From positions 1 through 56,015 of the forward strand of contig JAFRPG010000060.1 of NCBI GenBank assembly GCA_017429265.1: a DNA stretch of 56,015 nt. The letters run 5' to 3'. The position numbers and the translations under genes are program-made. The notes under the pieces were generated by a model. The model worked only from the letters and a program-made list of their open reading frames with translations, ran no database searches and was not told the DNA's origin. This document shows, piece after piece, positions 1-8,543 of this stretch (position 1 is its first letter; every line of letters starts with the position of its first letter). Origin of the DNA: Clostridia bacterium (GTDB taxonomy: Bacteria; Bacillota; Clostridia; Christensenellales; Aristaeellaceae).

Positions 1-126
1 AACACAACCTGTCAAGGGTAAACCCGCAAGCGGGCGGCTGCTTGCCGGGTTCCGCTGCCTCGGCTCAGGAGCAAAACAGGCTCGGATCTTGCCCCGGTTC
101 CCTTTCACTCTCAGTGTTACCTATGT
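1..126. other. No gene seen; possible insertion-sequence border
   Basis: I see no credible gene here. Positions 21-31 and 40-51 can form a hairpin (one-base bulge) without a following T-run. The 12 bases at 115-126 reappear in inverted orientation at 55890-55901, just before a likely transposase gene. The stretch may therefore be the outer end of a mobile element whose body lies left of the window. The open frames in it have no recognisable protein features. Confidence 0.35.
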
Positions 127-170
127 TTGACTACCCAGCAAAAAAGCTGAAAATTCAGGCATTTTCCATC

Positions 171-199
171 TTGACAGCCTCCTCAAGTTTCGGTATGAT
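171..199 (+). promoter_or_regulatory. Promoter of rplM-rpsI
   Basis: A consensus TTGACA at 171-176 and TATGAT at 194-199 are separated by 17 bases. This is a near-ideal housekeeping promoter. Transcription would start near 206 and leave a leader of about 110 bases before rplM, as expected for a ribosomal protein operon. Confidence 0.8.
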
Positions 200-205
200 A
201 GTCGT

Positions 206-315
206 TGGTATCAATCACTCCGCCAGCCCCGGCGAGCAATTGAAACATCCGCGCCGCATGCGACCATCATGCCGACGCACAACCGCTTCAACCACATTTG
301 AGGAGGGTCATTCCT
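206..315 (+). promoter_or_regulatory. rplM 5' leader
   Basis: This untranslated leader lies between the rplM promoter and its start codon. L13 operons of Bacillota often carry a structured autoregulatory leader. Only short complementary arms are visible here, so a regulatory role is an inference from position. The GAGGAGG ribosome binding site is at 300-306. Confidence 0.3.
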
Positions 316-744
316 TTGAAAACTTTCATTCCGAAAGCCGCCGACATCGAGCGCAAGTGGGTCGTCGTCGACGCTGAGGGTCAGGTGTTCGGCCGTGTGG
401 CCAGCGCCGTCGCGAACATTCTCCGCGGCAAGAACAAGCCCTACTACACCCCCAACATGGACACCGGCGACTATGTGATCATCGTCAACGCGTCCAAGCT
501 GGTTTTCACCGGCAACAAGCTGGACCAGAAGGTCTACTATCATCACTCCGGTTATGCCGGCGGCCTCAAGGAGACCAAGTATCGCAAGCTTATGGCTGAG
601 AAGCCCGAGTTCGCGATCCGCCGTGCTGTGGTCGGCATGCTGCCCAAGGGCCCCCTCGGCCGTCAGATGGCCAGGAAGCTCAAGGTCTACGCCGGCCCCG
701 AGCATGAGCATGCCGCCCAGAAGCCCGAGAGAATCGAGCTGTGA
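316..744 (+). CDS. rplM: 50S ribosomal protein L13
   Basis: This is the early-assembly L13 protein of the large ribosomal subunit. The 142-residue product has the normal family length and opens with the typical MKTFIPKA segment. It also has the conserved block around [19 protein letters not shown] and the C-terminal [11 protein letters not shown] segment. The TTG at 316 was chosen because GAGGAGG lies nine bases upstream; the in-frame TTG at 298 overlaps that site. It is the first gene of the rplM-rpsI operon, with rpsI 29 bases downstream, the universal bacterial order. Identification is secure; only the non-ATG start is inferred. Confidence 0.97.
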   Translation: MKTFIPKAADIERKWVVVDAEGQVFGRVASAVANILRGKNKPYYTPNMDTGDYVIIVNASKLVFTGNKLDQKVYYHHSGYAGGLKETKYRKLMAEKPEFAIRRAVVGMLPKGPLGRQMARKLKVYAGPEHEHAAQKPERIEL

Positions 745-773
745 GCATCGGACGCGGAAAGGAGAAATAGAAT

Positions 774-1163
774 ATGGCTAAAGTGGAATACAACGCCGTC
801 GGCCGCCGCAAGAAGGCGATCGCCCGCGTCCGTCTCGTGCCCGGCGACGGCAAGGTCGTCGTCAACAAGCGCGACATCGATGATTATTTCGGACTCGAAA
901 CCCTCAAGATGACGATCCGTCAGCCCCTGGTGCTCACCGCGACGAACAACTTCGACGTCCTGGTGAACGTGAACGGCGGCGGCATCGCCGGCCAGGCCGG
1001 CGCGATCCGTCACGGCATCTCCCGCGCCCTGTGCAAGGCGAACCCCGAGCTGCGCGAGACCCTGAAGAAGAACGGCTTCCTCACCCGCGATCCCCGTATG
1101 AAGGAGCGCAAGAAGTACGGTCTGAAGGCTGCCCGCCGCGCGCCCCAGTTCAGCAAGCGCTGA
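774..1163 (+). CDS. rpsI: 30S ribosomal protein S9
   Basis: S9 sits in the head of the small subunit, where its C-terminal tail reaches the P-site tRNA. The 129-residue protein starts with the typical [14 protein letters not shown] segment. It contains the [19 protein letters not shown] core and ends in the family-typical basic tail APQFSKR. An AAGGAGA site precedes the ATG by nine bases. It follows rplM in the same operon and is closed by a strong terminator at 1185. Confidence 0.97.
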   Translation: MAKVEYNAVGRRKKAIARVRLVPGDGKVVVNKRDIDDYFGLETLKMTIRQPLVLTATNNFDVLVNVNGGGIAGQAGAIRHGISRALCKANPELRETLKKNGFLTRDPRMKERKKYGLKAARRAPQFSKR

Positions 1164-1184
1164 GATTATCCGATTGTTTGCGAG

Positions 1185-1224
1185 TCCCCGTGCCGGAAGG
1201 TGCGGGGATTTCTTTATCCTTTTT
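1185..1224 (+). terminator. Terminator of rplM-rpsI
   Basis: A 10-bp stem (1185-1194 with 1199-1208, two G-T pairs) carries a GGAA tetraloop. It is followed by a T-rich tract from 1209. Confidence 0.9.
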
Positions 1225-1233
1225 GCGTACAGG

Positions 1234-1262
1234 TTGCTTCTGACCTGACATTATGCTATGCT
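1234..1262 (+). promoter_or_regulatory. Promoter of the phd-doc pair
   Basis: TTGCTT at 1234-1239 and TATGCT at 1257-1262 are separated by 17 bases. The leader to the antitoxin ATG is very short. The overlap of promoter and start region fits autorepression by an antitoxin-toxin complex, but no clear operator palindrome was seen. Confidence 0.6.
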
Positions 1263-1281
1263 TTGCGGGAGGTGATGCAGC

Positions 1282-1524
1282 ATGATCAACAGCAGCAGGG
1301 CGATCGTCTCCATAACGGAGGCGAATCAGGATTTCGCCGGGATCGCACGGATGGCCGAGGCGGAGGGGCATGTCGTAGTGTTCAGGGATAACCGGCCCAG
1401 GTTCCTGGTGATCGACCTGGACAGGGAGCCTCAGATCGACATGACCGAAGATGAAAAGCTGGACTTTGTGGCGGCCCGCATCCTCCGGGAACACCGCGCC
1501 GCATTTGAGGAGCTGGCAAAATGA
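1282..1524 (+). CDS. Phd/YefM-type antitoxin
   Basis: This 80-residue protein has the layout of Phd/YefM antitoxins. An N-terminal DNA-binding half begins INSSRAIVSITEANQDFAGI and continues through a segment resembling VVVFRDNRPRFLVID. A short charged C-terminal half presumably wraps the toxin. A GGAGGTGAT site precedes the ATG. Its stop overlaps the start of the next gene by ATGA, the usual antitoxin-first arrangement. Known family members neutralise the partner toxin and repress their own promoter. The family call is strong; partner specificity is inferred from the coupling. Confidence 0.85.
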   Translation: MINSSRAIVSITEANQDFAGIARMAEAEGHVVVFRDNRPRFLVIDLDREPQIDMTEDEKLDFVAARILREHRAAFEELAK

Positions 1525-1898
1525 TCAGACTGACAAAAGAAAAGGTTTTGACCCTTCACAGAATGATCGCCGATGCGACCGGCGGAAGCGTCGGTGTCCG
1601 GGATCAGGGGCTGCTGGAGTCCGCGCTTGAATCCGCCTATGCGAGCTTCGGCGGGCAGGATTTTTATCCCACGAAAGAGGAGAAGGGTGCCCGGCTCGGG
1701 TATTCGCTGATTTCCAACCACGCCTTCATCGACGGGAACAAGCGGATCGGTGTATTTGTGATGCTGGCCTTTCTGGAGATGAACGGGATCCGCATCCGGT
1801 GCACGGATGAGGAACTGGTGCATGTCGGGTTGTCCGTCGCGGACGGATCCATGGGGTATGATGAACTGCTGCGGTGGGTGACGGAGCACAGGAGTTGA
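1521..1898 (+). CDS. doc: Doc/Fic-family toxin
   Basis: The 125-residue product matches the Doc (death-on-curing) branch of the Fic fold. It carries the signature HAFIDGNKRIG at residues 67-77, including the catalytic-loop His. The N-terminal stretch VGVRDQGLLESAL is also typical of Doc. Doc from phage P1 phosphorylates EF-Tu and arrests translation; whether this homologue does the same is an inference. It is coupled to the upstream antitoxin by a four-base overlap. Its base composition looks like that of neighbouring genes, so recent transfer is not obvious. Length is normal and the motif is intact, so it is probably active. Confidence 0.88.
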   Translation: MIRLTKEKVLTLHRMIADATGGSVGVRDQGLLESALESAYASFGGQDFYPTKEEKGARLGYSLISNHAFIDGNKRIGVFVMLAFLEMNGIRIRCTDEELVHVGLSVADGSMGYDELLRWVTEHRS

Positions 1899-2043
1899 TT
1901 TTCGTCTCAGCCGCATGACAGTTCATTCTCCGATCAGCCGCTCGTTTATCCGGTCGTGGCCGTTCGCGTGCATCTGTATCCGTCCGGCCGGCACGCATTC
2001 CCCCCGCTTTTCCGGGCAGGCTCCTGATGCGGCTTTCTTCCAG

Positions 2044-2072
2044 ACCCTGTGCGATCCGGCACGGGGTTTTCT
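2044..2072 (+). terminator. Terminator after phd-doc
   Basis: A 9-bp stem pairs 2044-2052 with 2059-2067 (one G-T pair, six-base loop), followed by T-rich sequence. The rest of the 1899-2115 gap holds no gene I can recognise. Confidence 0.75.
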
Positions 2073-2115
2073 TCACCCGGCTAGTGTAAAACTGGCGGCT
2101 GACTGCCCGGAATAC

Positions 2116-2144
2116 TTGCTTTTTGCGTCAAAGAATGGTTTAAT
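2116..2144 (+). promoter_or_regulatory. Promoter of the rbgA operon
   Basis: TTGCTT at 2116-2121 and TTTAAT at 2139-2144 are 17 bases apart, about 40 bases ahead of the rbgA start. The -10 is imperfect. Confidence 0.55.
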
Positions 2145-2182
2145 GAAACCGTTATCAATCCTATCACGGAGGCTGGAATCCG

Positions 2183-3049
2183 ATGGAAATCAACTGGTAC
2201 CCGGGACACATGGCGAAAGCCAGGCGCCTGCTGGCGGATCAGCTCCGGCGCGTCGATGTCGTGCTGGAGCTCTGTGACGCGCGTCTGCCGGACTCGAGCC
2301 GCAATCCGGATCTGGAGCGCATGATCACCGGGAAGAAGCGCGTGCTCCTGATGAACAAGGCCGACCTGGCTGACCCGAACGTGACCGCCGCCTGGCTCCG
2401 CTATTATCAGCGCCGGGGGATCGAGGCCGCTCCCTACAGCGCCATCTCCGGCAAGGCCAAGGAGGCGCTCTCCCTGATCGACCGCGCCGCAAAGGAAGCC
2501 GTGGAGAAGGCCGCCGCCAAGGGCATGAAAAAGACCGTCCGCGCCATGGTCATCGGGGTTCCGAACGTGGGCAAGAGCACGCTGATCAACAAGCTCCACG
2601 GGAGCGGCATTGCGAAGACCGGCGACCGCCCCGGCGTGACCCGCGCCAACCAGTGGGTGAACATCTCCCCCTATCTGCAGCTGATGGACTCCCCCGGCCT
2701 CATGTGGCCGAAGCTCTCCGACCAGGTGGCGGCACGGAGGCTCTGCTATATCGGCTCCGTCAAGGACGATGTGGTGGATCTGCCGATGCTGACGATCTGC
2801 CTGCTGGAGGATCTGCTGGACGCCAAGCCCGCGGAGACCTGCGCACGCTTCCATCTCGAGGACCCTTCCCTGCGCGGAGAAGCCCTGCTTGAGGCTGTGT
2901 GCCGCGGCCGCGGCTTTCTGATGAAGGGCGGCGTGTGCGATTACGACCGCTGCTGCAGCGTGGTGCTCGACGAATTCCGCGGCGGCAAGTGCGGCCGCAT
3001 CACCCTTGAGCGCCCGCCGAAGGAGGAACGCCCCGATGCCGCGAACTGA
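2183..3049 (+). CDS. rbgA: Ribosome biogenesis GTPase RbgA (YlqF)
   Basis: This circularly permuted GTPase is needed for late assembly of the 50S subunit in Gram-positive bacteria. The 288-residue protein shows the permuted motif order: G4 NKAD at 58-61, then G1 GVPNVGKS at 125-132, then G3 DSPG at 169-172. It opens with the family-typical INWYPGHMAKA, and the C-terminal RNA-binding helical domain is present. A CGGAGG site precedes the ATG. It is followed by rnhB with a 14-base overlap, an arrangement common in Bacillota. Length and motifs are complete. Confidence 0.95.
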   Translation: MEINWYPGHMAKARRLLADQLRRVDVVLELCDARLPDSSRNPDLERMITGKKRVLLMNKADLADPNVTAAWLRYYQRRGIEAAPYSAISGKAKEALSLIDRAAKEAVEKAAAKGMKKTVRAMVIGVPNVGKSTLINKLHGSGIAKTGDRPGVTRANQWVNISPYLQLMDSPGLMWPKLSDQVAARRLCYIGSVKDDVVDLPMLTICLLEDLLDAKPAETCARFHLEDPSLRGEALLEAVCRGRGFLMKGGVCDYDRCCSVVLDEFRGGKCGRITLERPPKEERPDAAN

Positions 3050-3659
3050 CCGGAACCGGCGCATGCTTGATCTGAAGGCTTTTGACGCGCAGTATGCCGC
3101 GGACGGCCTGATCGTCGCCGGGATGGACGAGGCCGGCCGCGGCCCGCTGGTCGGCCCCGTCGTCGCCGCATGCGCCGTGATGAAGCCCGACTCCGCCCTG
3201 CTCTGGGTCGACGACTCCAAAAAGCTCTCCGAGAAGCGCCGCGAACTCCTTTATGACGAGATCCGCGCCGACGCCCTGCAATGGGCCGTCGGCATGGCGA
3301 GCGCCGAAGAGATCGACCGTCTCAACATCCTGAATGCGACGAAGCTGGCCATGCGGCGCGCCGCGGAGCAAATCAGTGCCGACATCTGGCTGATCGATGC
3401 GGTGAAGGGCCTCGGCCTTCCCGGCCGCGAGGTCCCGATCATCAAGGGCGACGCCTCCTCCTATGCCATCGCGGCCGCCTCGATCCTCGCAAAGGTGACC
3501 CGTGACCGCCTCCTGCGCGATCTCGACGAGCGCTATCCCGGCTATGGCTTCCTGCGGAACAAGGGCTATGGCACGGCGGAGCATATCGCCGCCCTCAGGG
3601 AACTCGGCCCTTGTCCCGAACACCGCCGGAGCTTTATCGGTCACTTTGTCAAAGCATGA
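3036..3659 (+). CDS. rnhB: Ribonuclease HII
   Basis: RNase HII cuts RNA in RNA-DNA hybrids and starts removal of single ribonucleotides from DNA. The 207-residue product has the G-x-DEAGRGPLVGPV signature with acidic residues D31 and E32, plus DDSKKLS at 59-65. Further candidate metal-site aspartates are D121 and D139. The ATG at 3036 was chosen because AAGGAGG sits about nine bases upstream; the earlier in-frame GTG lacks a site. The start lies inside the end of rbgA, and the stop overlaps yraN by ATGA, so the three are co-translated. Confidence 0.95.
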   Translation: MPRTDRNRRMLDLKAFDAQYAADGLIVAGMDEAGRGPLVGPVVAACAVMKPDSALLWVDDSKKLSEKRRELLYDEIRADALQWAVGMASAEEIDRLNILNATKLAMRRAAEQISADIWLIDAVKGLGLPGREVPIIKGDASSYAIAAASILAKVTRDRLLRDLDERYPGYGFLRNKGYGTAEHIAALRELGPCPEHRRSFIGHFVKA

Positions 3660-4015
3660 ATCCGCAGCGCTATGAAAAAGGCCTGGCCGGCGAAGAGATG
3701 GCCCTGCGTCTGCTCCTGGCCAAGGGCATGACCGAACTGGCCCGGCGGTTCCGTGCCGGGGACGGCGAGGTGGACCTGGTCCTCGCCGACGGCGCGACGG
3801 TGGTCTTCGCGGAAGTGAAGTACAGGCCGTCCGGCCGCCGCGGCGACGGGCTGATGGCCATCACGCCTTCCAAACAGCGGCGCATGACACACGCCGCCCA
3901 GGCTTTCCTGATCGGGCATGATCTGACGGACAGGCCGGTCCGCTTCGACGTCGTCGAGATCACGGCCGAGGGCGCCCTTCACATCCCGAACGCCTTCTGG
4001 CCCGGGTCGACCTGA
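3656..4015 (+). CDS. yraN: YraN/UPF0102 nuclease-fold protein
   Basis: This 119-residue member of the UPF0102 family has a PD-(D/E)XK-like nuclease fold. The putative active-site pattern is visible as GEVDLV (D40) and FAEVK (E53, K55). The family accompanies rnhB in very many genomes, but its cellular role is not established. The start is the ATG overlapping the rnhB stop by four bases. Family membership is clear from motif, length and neighbours; function remains open. Confidence 0.9.
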   Translation: MNPQRYEKGLAGEEMALRLLLAKGMTELARRFRAGDGEVDLVLADGATVVFAEVKYRPSGRRGDGLMAITPSKQRRMTHAAQAFLIGHDLTDRPVRFDVVEITAEGALHIPNAFWPGST

Positions 4016-4046
4016 CCGACCGATTTTCTGATACGGGGGATCTGAT

Positions 4047-6521
4047 ATGCGAAAGAGATGGATGCTCCTGTGCGCGGCGGCGTTGCTGTTGCTATGCCTC
4101 ACCGCCGCCGGGGAGGAATCTCCCAATCTGCTGCGCAATGCGGATTTCGAGCAGGCGGATGACTACGGCCTGCCGCTGGACTGGTTCAGCAGCGCCTACC
4201 GTCAGTCGGAGGACTACTCCGCATTTTTTGTGGATGAGGATGTCGCGCACAGCGGCCGGCATTCCGTATGCATCGTGAACAACGGCCCCAACGACGCCTG
4301 TTTCTATCAGACCGTCGATGTGCTGCCGGAGTGTCTCTACCGTCTGTCCGGCTGGATCATGGCCAGGGATGTCGTCAACGCGGAGGGCAAGTATTACGAC
4401 TGGGGCGCCAACCTTTCCATCTATCCCAACCTGTATGTGAAGACACCCGCCCTCCATGAGACCGACGGCGAATGGGTCTACGTCGAAATGTACGGCGAAA
4501 CCGGACCCGAACAGGACTTCCTGACGGTCGCGGTGCGCCTTGGTGGATACAGCGGCGACGCCGCCGGCTATGCCTGGTTCGACGATCTCTCCCTGACCGA
4601 AGTCGATGAGCTGCCCGAGGATATCGCCGCCGAGCTCTGGTTTGACCCCTACACCGTCCCCTACGACGATGGCTACGACCCGGAGGATGACGGCGTGTCT
4701 CCGTATGCGGGCGACGATGCCGGACCGGACGGAACATACGGGCCCGCCGACCCGTTTACGGTGTGGTTCGTGGTCATCGCCGTCGTCTATACCGCCGCGG
4801 CGGTCGCCGCTCTCCGGATGCTGTCGCGCCGGACCGCCCTCACGGACGCCGGGGAGACAAAGCCGCTCGTCGGAAAAAGCAGTGCCTCCCTCCACCCGAC
4901 CGTCCTGCCGCTGCTGGTTCTGGCCCTGGCAATCCGCTGCCTGATCGCCCTGACGGTCTACGGGTATGACGTGGATATCACCTGCTTCACCGGCTGGGGC
5001 AGCCGGATGCTCAGCGACGGGCCGGTCTTCTTCTACAATGTATTCTGCGATTATCCGCCCGGATACCTCTATGTGCTCGGTATCGGCGAACTCCTGGCGC
5101 GTCTGCTGGGCGGCAGCACGGGCGCGCATCTGATGATGCTGAAGCTTCCGCCGATGCTCGCCGATCTGGCCATCGCGTGGATCATCGGCCGTCAGGCCTC
5201 CCGCAGACACGGATGGCGGTACGGTACCCTCCTCTGCGTCCTGATCGCCCTCCACCCGGTGACGATCCTCAACAGCGCCGCCTGGGGACAGATCGACAGC
5301 GTGATGACCCTGCTGCTCCTGATCGTCGTGGTGCTCGCCTCCATGGACCGGAAGGATCCCGGCTATGCCTGGATCGCGAATGAGCGCTGGACCCTCCTGA
5401 TGCCGCTTTACATGATTGCCGTTCTCGCCAAACCGCAGGCCCTGATGTTCGGGCCGCTCGGGCTTGCCGCCGTCATCGTGTCCCTGATCCGGGATCCCGG
5501 TCAGTGGAAGGACATGCTGACCGGCGCGGTGCTCGCCCTGCTGACGGCCCTGGTCATCATCCTCCCCTTCTCGGTCCTGCAGTCCCCGACGTGGATCTTC
5601 GGCAAGTATGCCGAGACGATGTCCTCCTACGCCTACGCGACGGTGAACTGTGCCAACCTCTATTATCTGCTCGGGAAGAACTGGGTCTCGCTCTCCGCGC
5701 CGATGACAGCCTCCGCGCCGCTGATCCTCGCGATGATCGCTGTCTTCAACCACCGCACGGCCTACTACGGCGCCGTGAAGAGCGAAGACCGCAGATGGCT
5801 TGTCCTGCTCTCGCTCGACATCGCCGGCATCTTCCTCTTCGTCGCGCTGGCCCTGAAGCGGCTGACCGCCGTCCTGCCTGTCTGGCTCCCGCCGGAAGCG
5901 ATCGGCGCCGCCCTCTTTGTCTGCATTCATGTGCACCGTGTGTTCGCCTACGCGCCGCTGCTGAACGACGAATCCAGGCGCGTGGACGCTGTCACCTGGA
6001 CCGAACTCTTCCTGATGGACCTGTTCACTGTCTTCTTCCTCTGCCTGGCGGCACACTCTTTCACCTGGGAGCTGCTCAACATCCCCGTCATCCTCTTTGC
6101 GCTCGCCGTGGGCATCCCGATGTGGCTGCACCGCCGCGACCCGAGGCAGCTCGGGCTGACCGGCGCACTGATCCTGCTGATCCTCTTCATCTGCGCGACC
6201 AAGATGCATGAGCGGTACCTCTTCCCCGGCATCGTGCTCCTTGCCTTCGCCTGCGCGGTGAACCGGGATAAGCGGCTGTGGGGCCTCTTCCTCGTCCTGT
6301 CGGAAACGCTGTTCATCAATATCGGCATCCCGCTGGACAACTCGATCCGTCTCGGCCGTTCGTACGGGCACCTGAACCAGGATACCGACCTTCTGGCCAA
6401 ACTGATCTCCCTGACCAACCTGGGAGCCGTCTTCTATGGAATCCGGGCCGCCCGCCGCGTGTGCGTGACCGAGAACCACGCCCCCGGCATACCCGTCCGT
6501 CTGGGAGGAATGAAGTCATGA
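4047..6521 (+). CDS. Gpi18-like membrane mannosyltransferase with N-terminal carbohydrate-binding-like domain
   Basis: This 824-residue protein starts with a signal peptide (residues 1-22). An extracytoplasmic domain of about 170 residues follows, beginning NLLRNADFE and closing near GYAWFDDLSL, a pattern typical of CBM4/9-like jelly-roll modules. After a first membrane helix near residue 235 comes a polytopic region with DVDITCFTGW, YPPGYLYVL and KMHERYLFPG. These resemble the Gpi18/PIG-V-like mannosyltransferases that use lipid-linked mannose. The inferred role is sugar transfer to a surface polymer or protein outside the membrane. A GGGGGAT site precedes the ATG, and the stop overlaps the next transferase by ATGA. 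Donor and acceptor are unknown. Confidence 0.75.
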   Translation: MRKRWMLLCAAALLLLCLTAAGEESPNLLRNADFEQADDYGLPLDWFSSAYRQSEDYSAFFVDEDVAHSGRHSVCIVNNGPNDACFYQTVDVLPECLYRLSGWIMARDVVNAEGKYYDWGANLSIYPNLYVKTPALHETDGEWVYVEMYGETGPEQDFLTVAVRLGGYSGDAAGYAWFDDLSLTEVDELPEDIAAELWFDPYTVPYDDGYDPEDDGVSPYAGDDAGPDGTYGPADPFTVWFVVIAVVYTAAAVAALRMLSRRTALTDAGETKPLVGKSSASLHPTVLPLLVLALAIRCLIALTVYGYDVDITCFTGWGSRMLSDGPVFFYNVFCDYPPGYLYVLGIGELLARLLGGSTGAHLMMLKLPPMLADLAIAWIIGRQASRRHGWRYGTLLCVLIALHPVTILNSAAWGQIDSVMTLLLLIVVVLASMDRKDPGYAWIANERWTLLMPLYMIAVLAKPQALMFGPLGLAAVIVSLIRDPGQWKDMLTGAVLALLTALVIILPFSVLQSPTWIFGKYAETMSSYAYATVNCANLYYLLGKNWVSLSAPMTASAPLILAMIAVFNHRTAYYGAVKSEDRRWLVLLSLDIAGIFLFVALALKRLTAVLPVWLPPEAIGAALFVCIHVHRVFAYAPLLNDESRRVDAVTWTELFLMDLFTVFFLCLAAHSFTWELLNIPVILFALAVGIPMWLHRRDPRQLGLTGALILLILFICATKMHERYLFPGIVLLAFACAVNRDKRLWGLFLVLSETLFINIGIPLDNSIRLGRSYGHLNQDTDLLAKLISLTNLGAVFYGIRAARRVCVTENHAPGIPVRLGGMKS

Positions 6522-8470
6522 ACAAGGATAAACTCCTGCACTGGAAACGAGCGGACACCGTCATCGTGCTGGCCGTCACGCTGCTGTACAGTCTGTTTGC
6601 CTTCGTCAACCTGGGCAGCACGACAGCCCCGCAGACATACTGGCAATCCACGCAGGAAGGCGAGTGCGTGGTGCTGGATCTCGGCGAATCGCACACCGGA
6701 TACTCGATGCTCTACTACTGCTATGTGTCCAACGGCGGCTTCTCCGTATCCATCAGCGCGGACGGGGAAGCATGGTCCGACGAGGTGTCCGCCGAGATGG
6801 ACCAGGGCATGTGCTACCAGTGGAAGTACCTCGGCGGCGGCAGGACCTATGACGAAGCATGGAAGCTGGGCGGCCGGTATGTCCGGATCCGCGCCGATCG
6901 GATCGGCCTTCGCCTCGCCGAAGTCATCCTCCGGGACACGGAGACTGTCACCCTCACCGACACGGACGAGGACGGCGTCGAATTCACTTACGAAGAGAAA
7001 AAGCTCGGCTGCCGCATCGACTACACGGTGATCTCCCACGCGGGCGGCAACCCGAAGAGCGCGAATTATTCCGAAGGCGGCCGGATCGCGGATGAGCAGG
7101 ACAGCCTGAAGGGCGATCCGAGCTGGTTCAACTCGACCTACTTCGACGAGATCTATCACGCGCGCACGGCCTATGAGCACCTGCACGGCCAGTCCGCGTA
7201 CGAGACTTCCCATCCGCCGCTGGGCAAGCTCCTGATGAGCATCCCGATCGCGCTTTTCGGCATGACGCCCTTTGCATGGCGCTTCGCCGGCACGCTGGCC
7301 GGCGTCATCATGCTGCCCGCCCTCTATCTGCTCGTCAAACAGCTGACCAAGAAGACGCTCCCGGCCGCGCTGGCGATGGGGCTGCTCTCGCTCGACTGCA
7401 TGCACTTCACCCAGACGCGCATCGCGACCATCGACTCCTTCCCCGTGCTGTTCATCCTGCTCAGCTCCTTCTTCATGCTCCGCTTCATGCAGACGGATCT
7501 CGGCAGTGCGGATAAGGGACAGTTCCGGAAGCTCCTGCCCGATCTCGCCCTGTCCGGTTTCTTCATGGGCTGCGGTATCGCGTCCAAGTGGATCGTGTTC
7601 TATACCGCCGCGGGTCTGGCCGTCTGCTACTTCTGGACCTGTGCAGGCTATGTGATCGGGGTCAGACGTCAGTCGCCGTCAGACCGCGAAGCCCTGAAGA
7701 AGGCCCTGCTCCGCGTCCTCTTCCTCTGTCTGTGGTGCGTCCTGTTCTTCATCGTCGTTCCCGCGGTGATCTATCTTCTGTGCTACATCCCGTTCTTCAG
7801 CAGTTCCTTCCGCGACGGCAGCATCCGGTCGGTCGGCGACTTCTTTGAAAAGTGGTTCTACGTCCAGAAGGTCTGCATGTTCGACTATCATTCCTCGCCG
7901 GGGCTCGGGATGGATCACCCGTACTACTCCCCCTGGTACGAGTGGCCGCTGTCCCTGCGCCCGATGTACTACTACGCGAGCGAGTACATGCCCGACGGCC
8001 TGAACCAGTCGATCTTCTGCTTCGGCAACCCGGCGGTCTGGTACATCAGCGGGCTGGCCATGATCGCGACACTCTTCGCCCTCATCTGGAGCCACCGCTA
8101 CCGTCTGCAGCCGGATGACACGCAGTTCTGGCACCTGAGAGCGGACATCCGCAGCAGCGAGCGGGGTATCCCGGCCTTCCTGCTCATCGGCTTCCTGGCG
8201 CAGTTCCTGCCCTGGGTGCTGGTGCCGCGCGGGACCTATATCTACCACTACTTCGCCTCCGTGCCCTTCCTGATCGCCTCCCTGGCGTGGCTGATCAGCC
8301 TTGTGCACAGCCGGAACCGCCAGATCGCTCTGATCCTCAGCGGCTTCCTGATCCTCTTTGCGCTGATCTTCTTCGTGATCCTCTACCCCTATGCGAGCGG
8401 CACGCCCGTCCCCACGGCGTGGCTCGATCTCGGCAAACGGATCATGAACGTGACCTACTACGGCGGATGA
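6518..8470 (+). CDS. PMT-type (GT39-like) glycosyltransferase with discoidin-like insert
   Basis: This 650-residue polytopic protein is in the protein-O-mannosyltransferase class. The hallmark stretch FDEIYHARTAYE followed by ETSHPPLGKLL matches the catalytic loop of GT39 enzymes; the acidic DE pair is the likely active site. Between the first helix and this loop, roughly residues 30-150, lies an insert with beta-rich character (SVSISADGEAWSD, GRYVRIRADRIGLRLAEV). It resembles F5/8C discoidin or CBM32 modules. The C-terminal half has many membrane helices. The ATG at 6518 follows GGGAGG and overlaps the preceding stop. The two transferases probably act together on secreted proteins or wall glycans, an inference from coupling. 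Confidence 0.8.
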   Translation: MNKDKLLHWKRADTVIVLAVTLLYSLFAFVNLGSTTAPQTYWQSTQEGECVVLDLGESHTGYSMLYYCYVSNGGFSVSISADGEAWSDEVSAEMDQGMCYQWKYLGGGRTYDEAWKLGGRYVRIRADRIGLRLAEVILRDTETVTLTDTDEDGVEFTYEEKKLGCRIDYTVISHAGGNPKSANYSEGGRIADEQDSLKGDPSWFNSTYFDEIYHARTAYEHLHGQSAYETSHPPLGKLLMSIPIALFGMTPFAWRFAGTLAGVIMLPALYLLVKQLTKKTLPAALAMGLLSLDCMHFTQTRIATIDSFPVLFILLSSFFMLRFMQTDLGSADKGQFRKLLPDLALSGFFMGCGIASKWIVFYTAAGLAVCYFWTCAGYVIGVRRQSPSDREALKKALLRVLFLCLWCVLFFIVVPAVIYLLCYIPFFSSSFRDGSIRSVGDFFEKWFYVQKVCMFDYHSSPGLGMDHPYYSPWYEWPLSLRPMYYYASEYMPDGLNQSIFCFGNPAVWYISGLAMIATLFALIWSHRYRLQPDDTQFWHLRADIRSSERGIPAFLLIGFLAQFLPWVLVPRGTYIYHYFASVPFLIASLAWLISLVHSRNRQIALILSGFLILFALIFFVILYPYASGTPVPTAWLDLGKRIMNVTYYGG

Positions 8471-8485
8471 TGCCTCATCCAAGTC

Positions 8486-8519
8486 AAAAGCCCCGCGTCA
8501 CATCCGGCGCGGGGCTTTT
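8486..8519. terminator. Bidirectional terminator
   Basis: A perfect 12-bp stem (8486-8497 with 8508-8519) begins with AAAA and ends with TTTT. It can stop transcription of both the transferase operon and the convergent GH43 operon. Confidence 0.9.
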
Positions 8520-8543
8520 GCCCGGTGTCTTGTCCGGTTCGGT

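Noticed and set aside
137..146. Shared ten-base motif with 55911-55920 in the same orientation
   Set aside because: It is A-rich, and its position relative to the inverted 12-mers does not fit one element, so it is probably chance.
42..377. 111-residue frame over the rplM promoter and start
   Set aside because: No features, and it crosses the promoter and the first codons of rplM in another frame.
1726..2277. Frames in the gap between doc and rbgA
   Set aside because: They overlap a terminator and promoter, have no motif, and lack ribosome sites.
4092..6479. 795-residue open frame antisense to the first mannosyltransferase
   Set aside because: High GC suppresses stops. The product is His/Asp/Gly-rich with no domains, and the other strand has a clear membrane protein.
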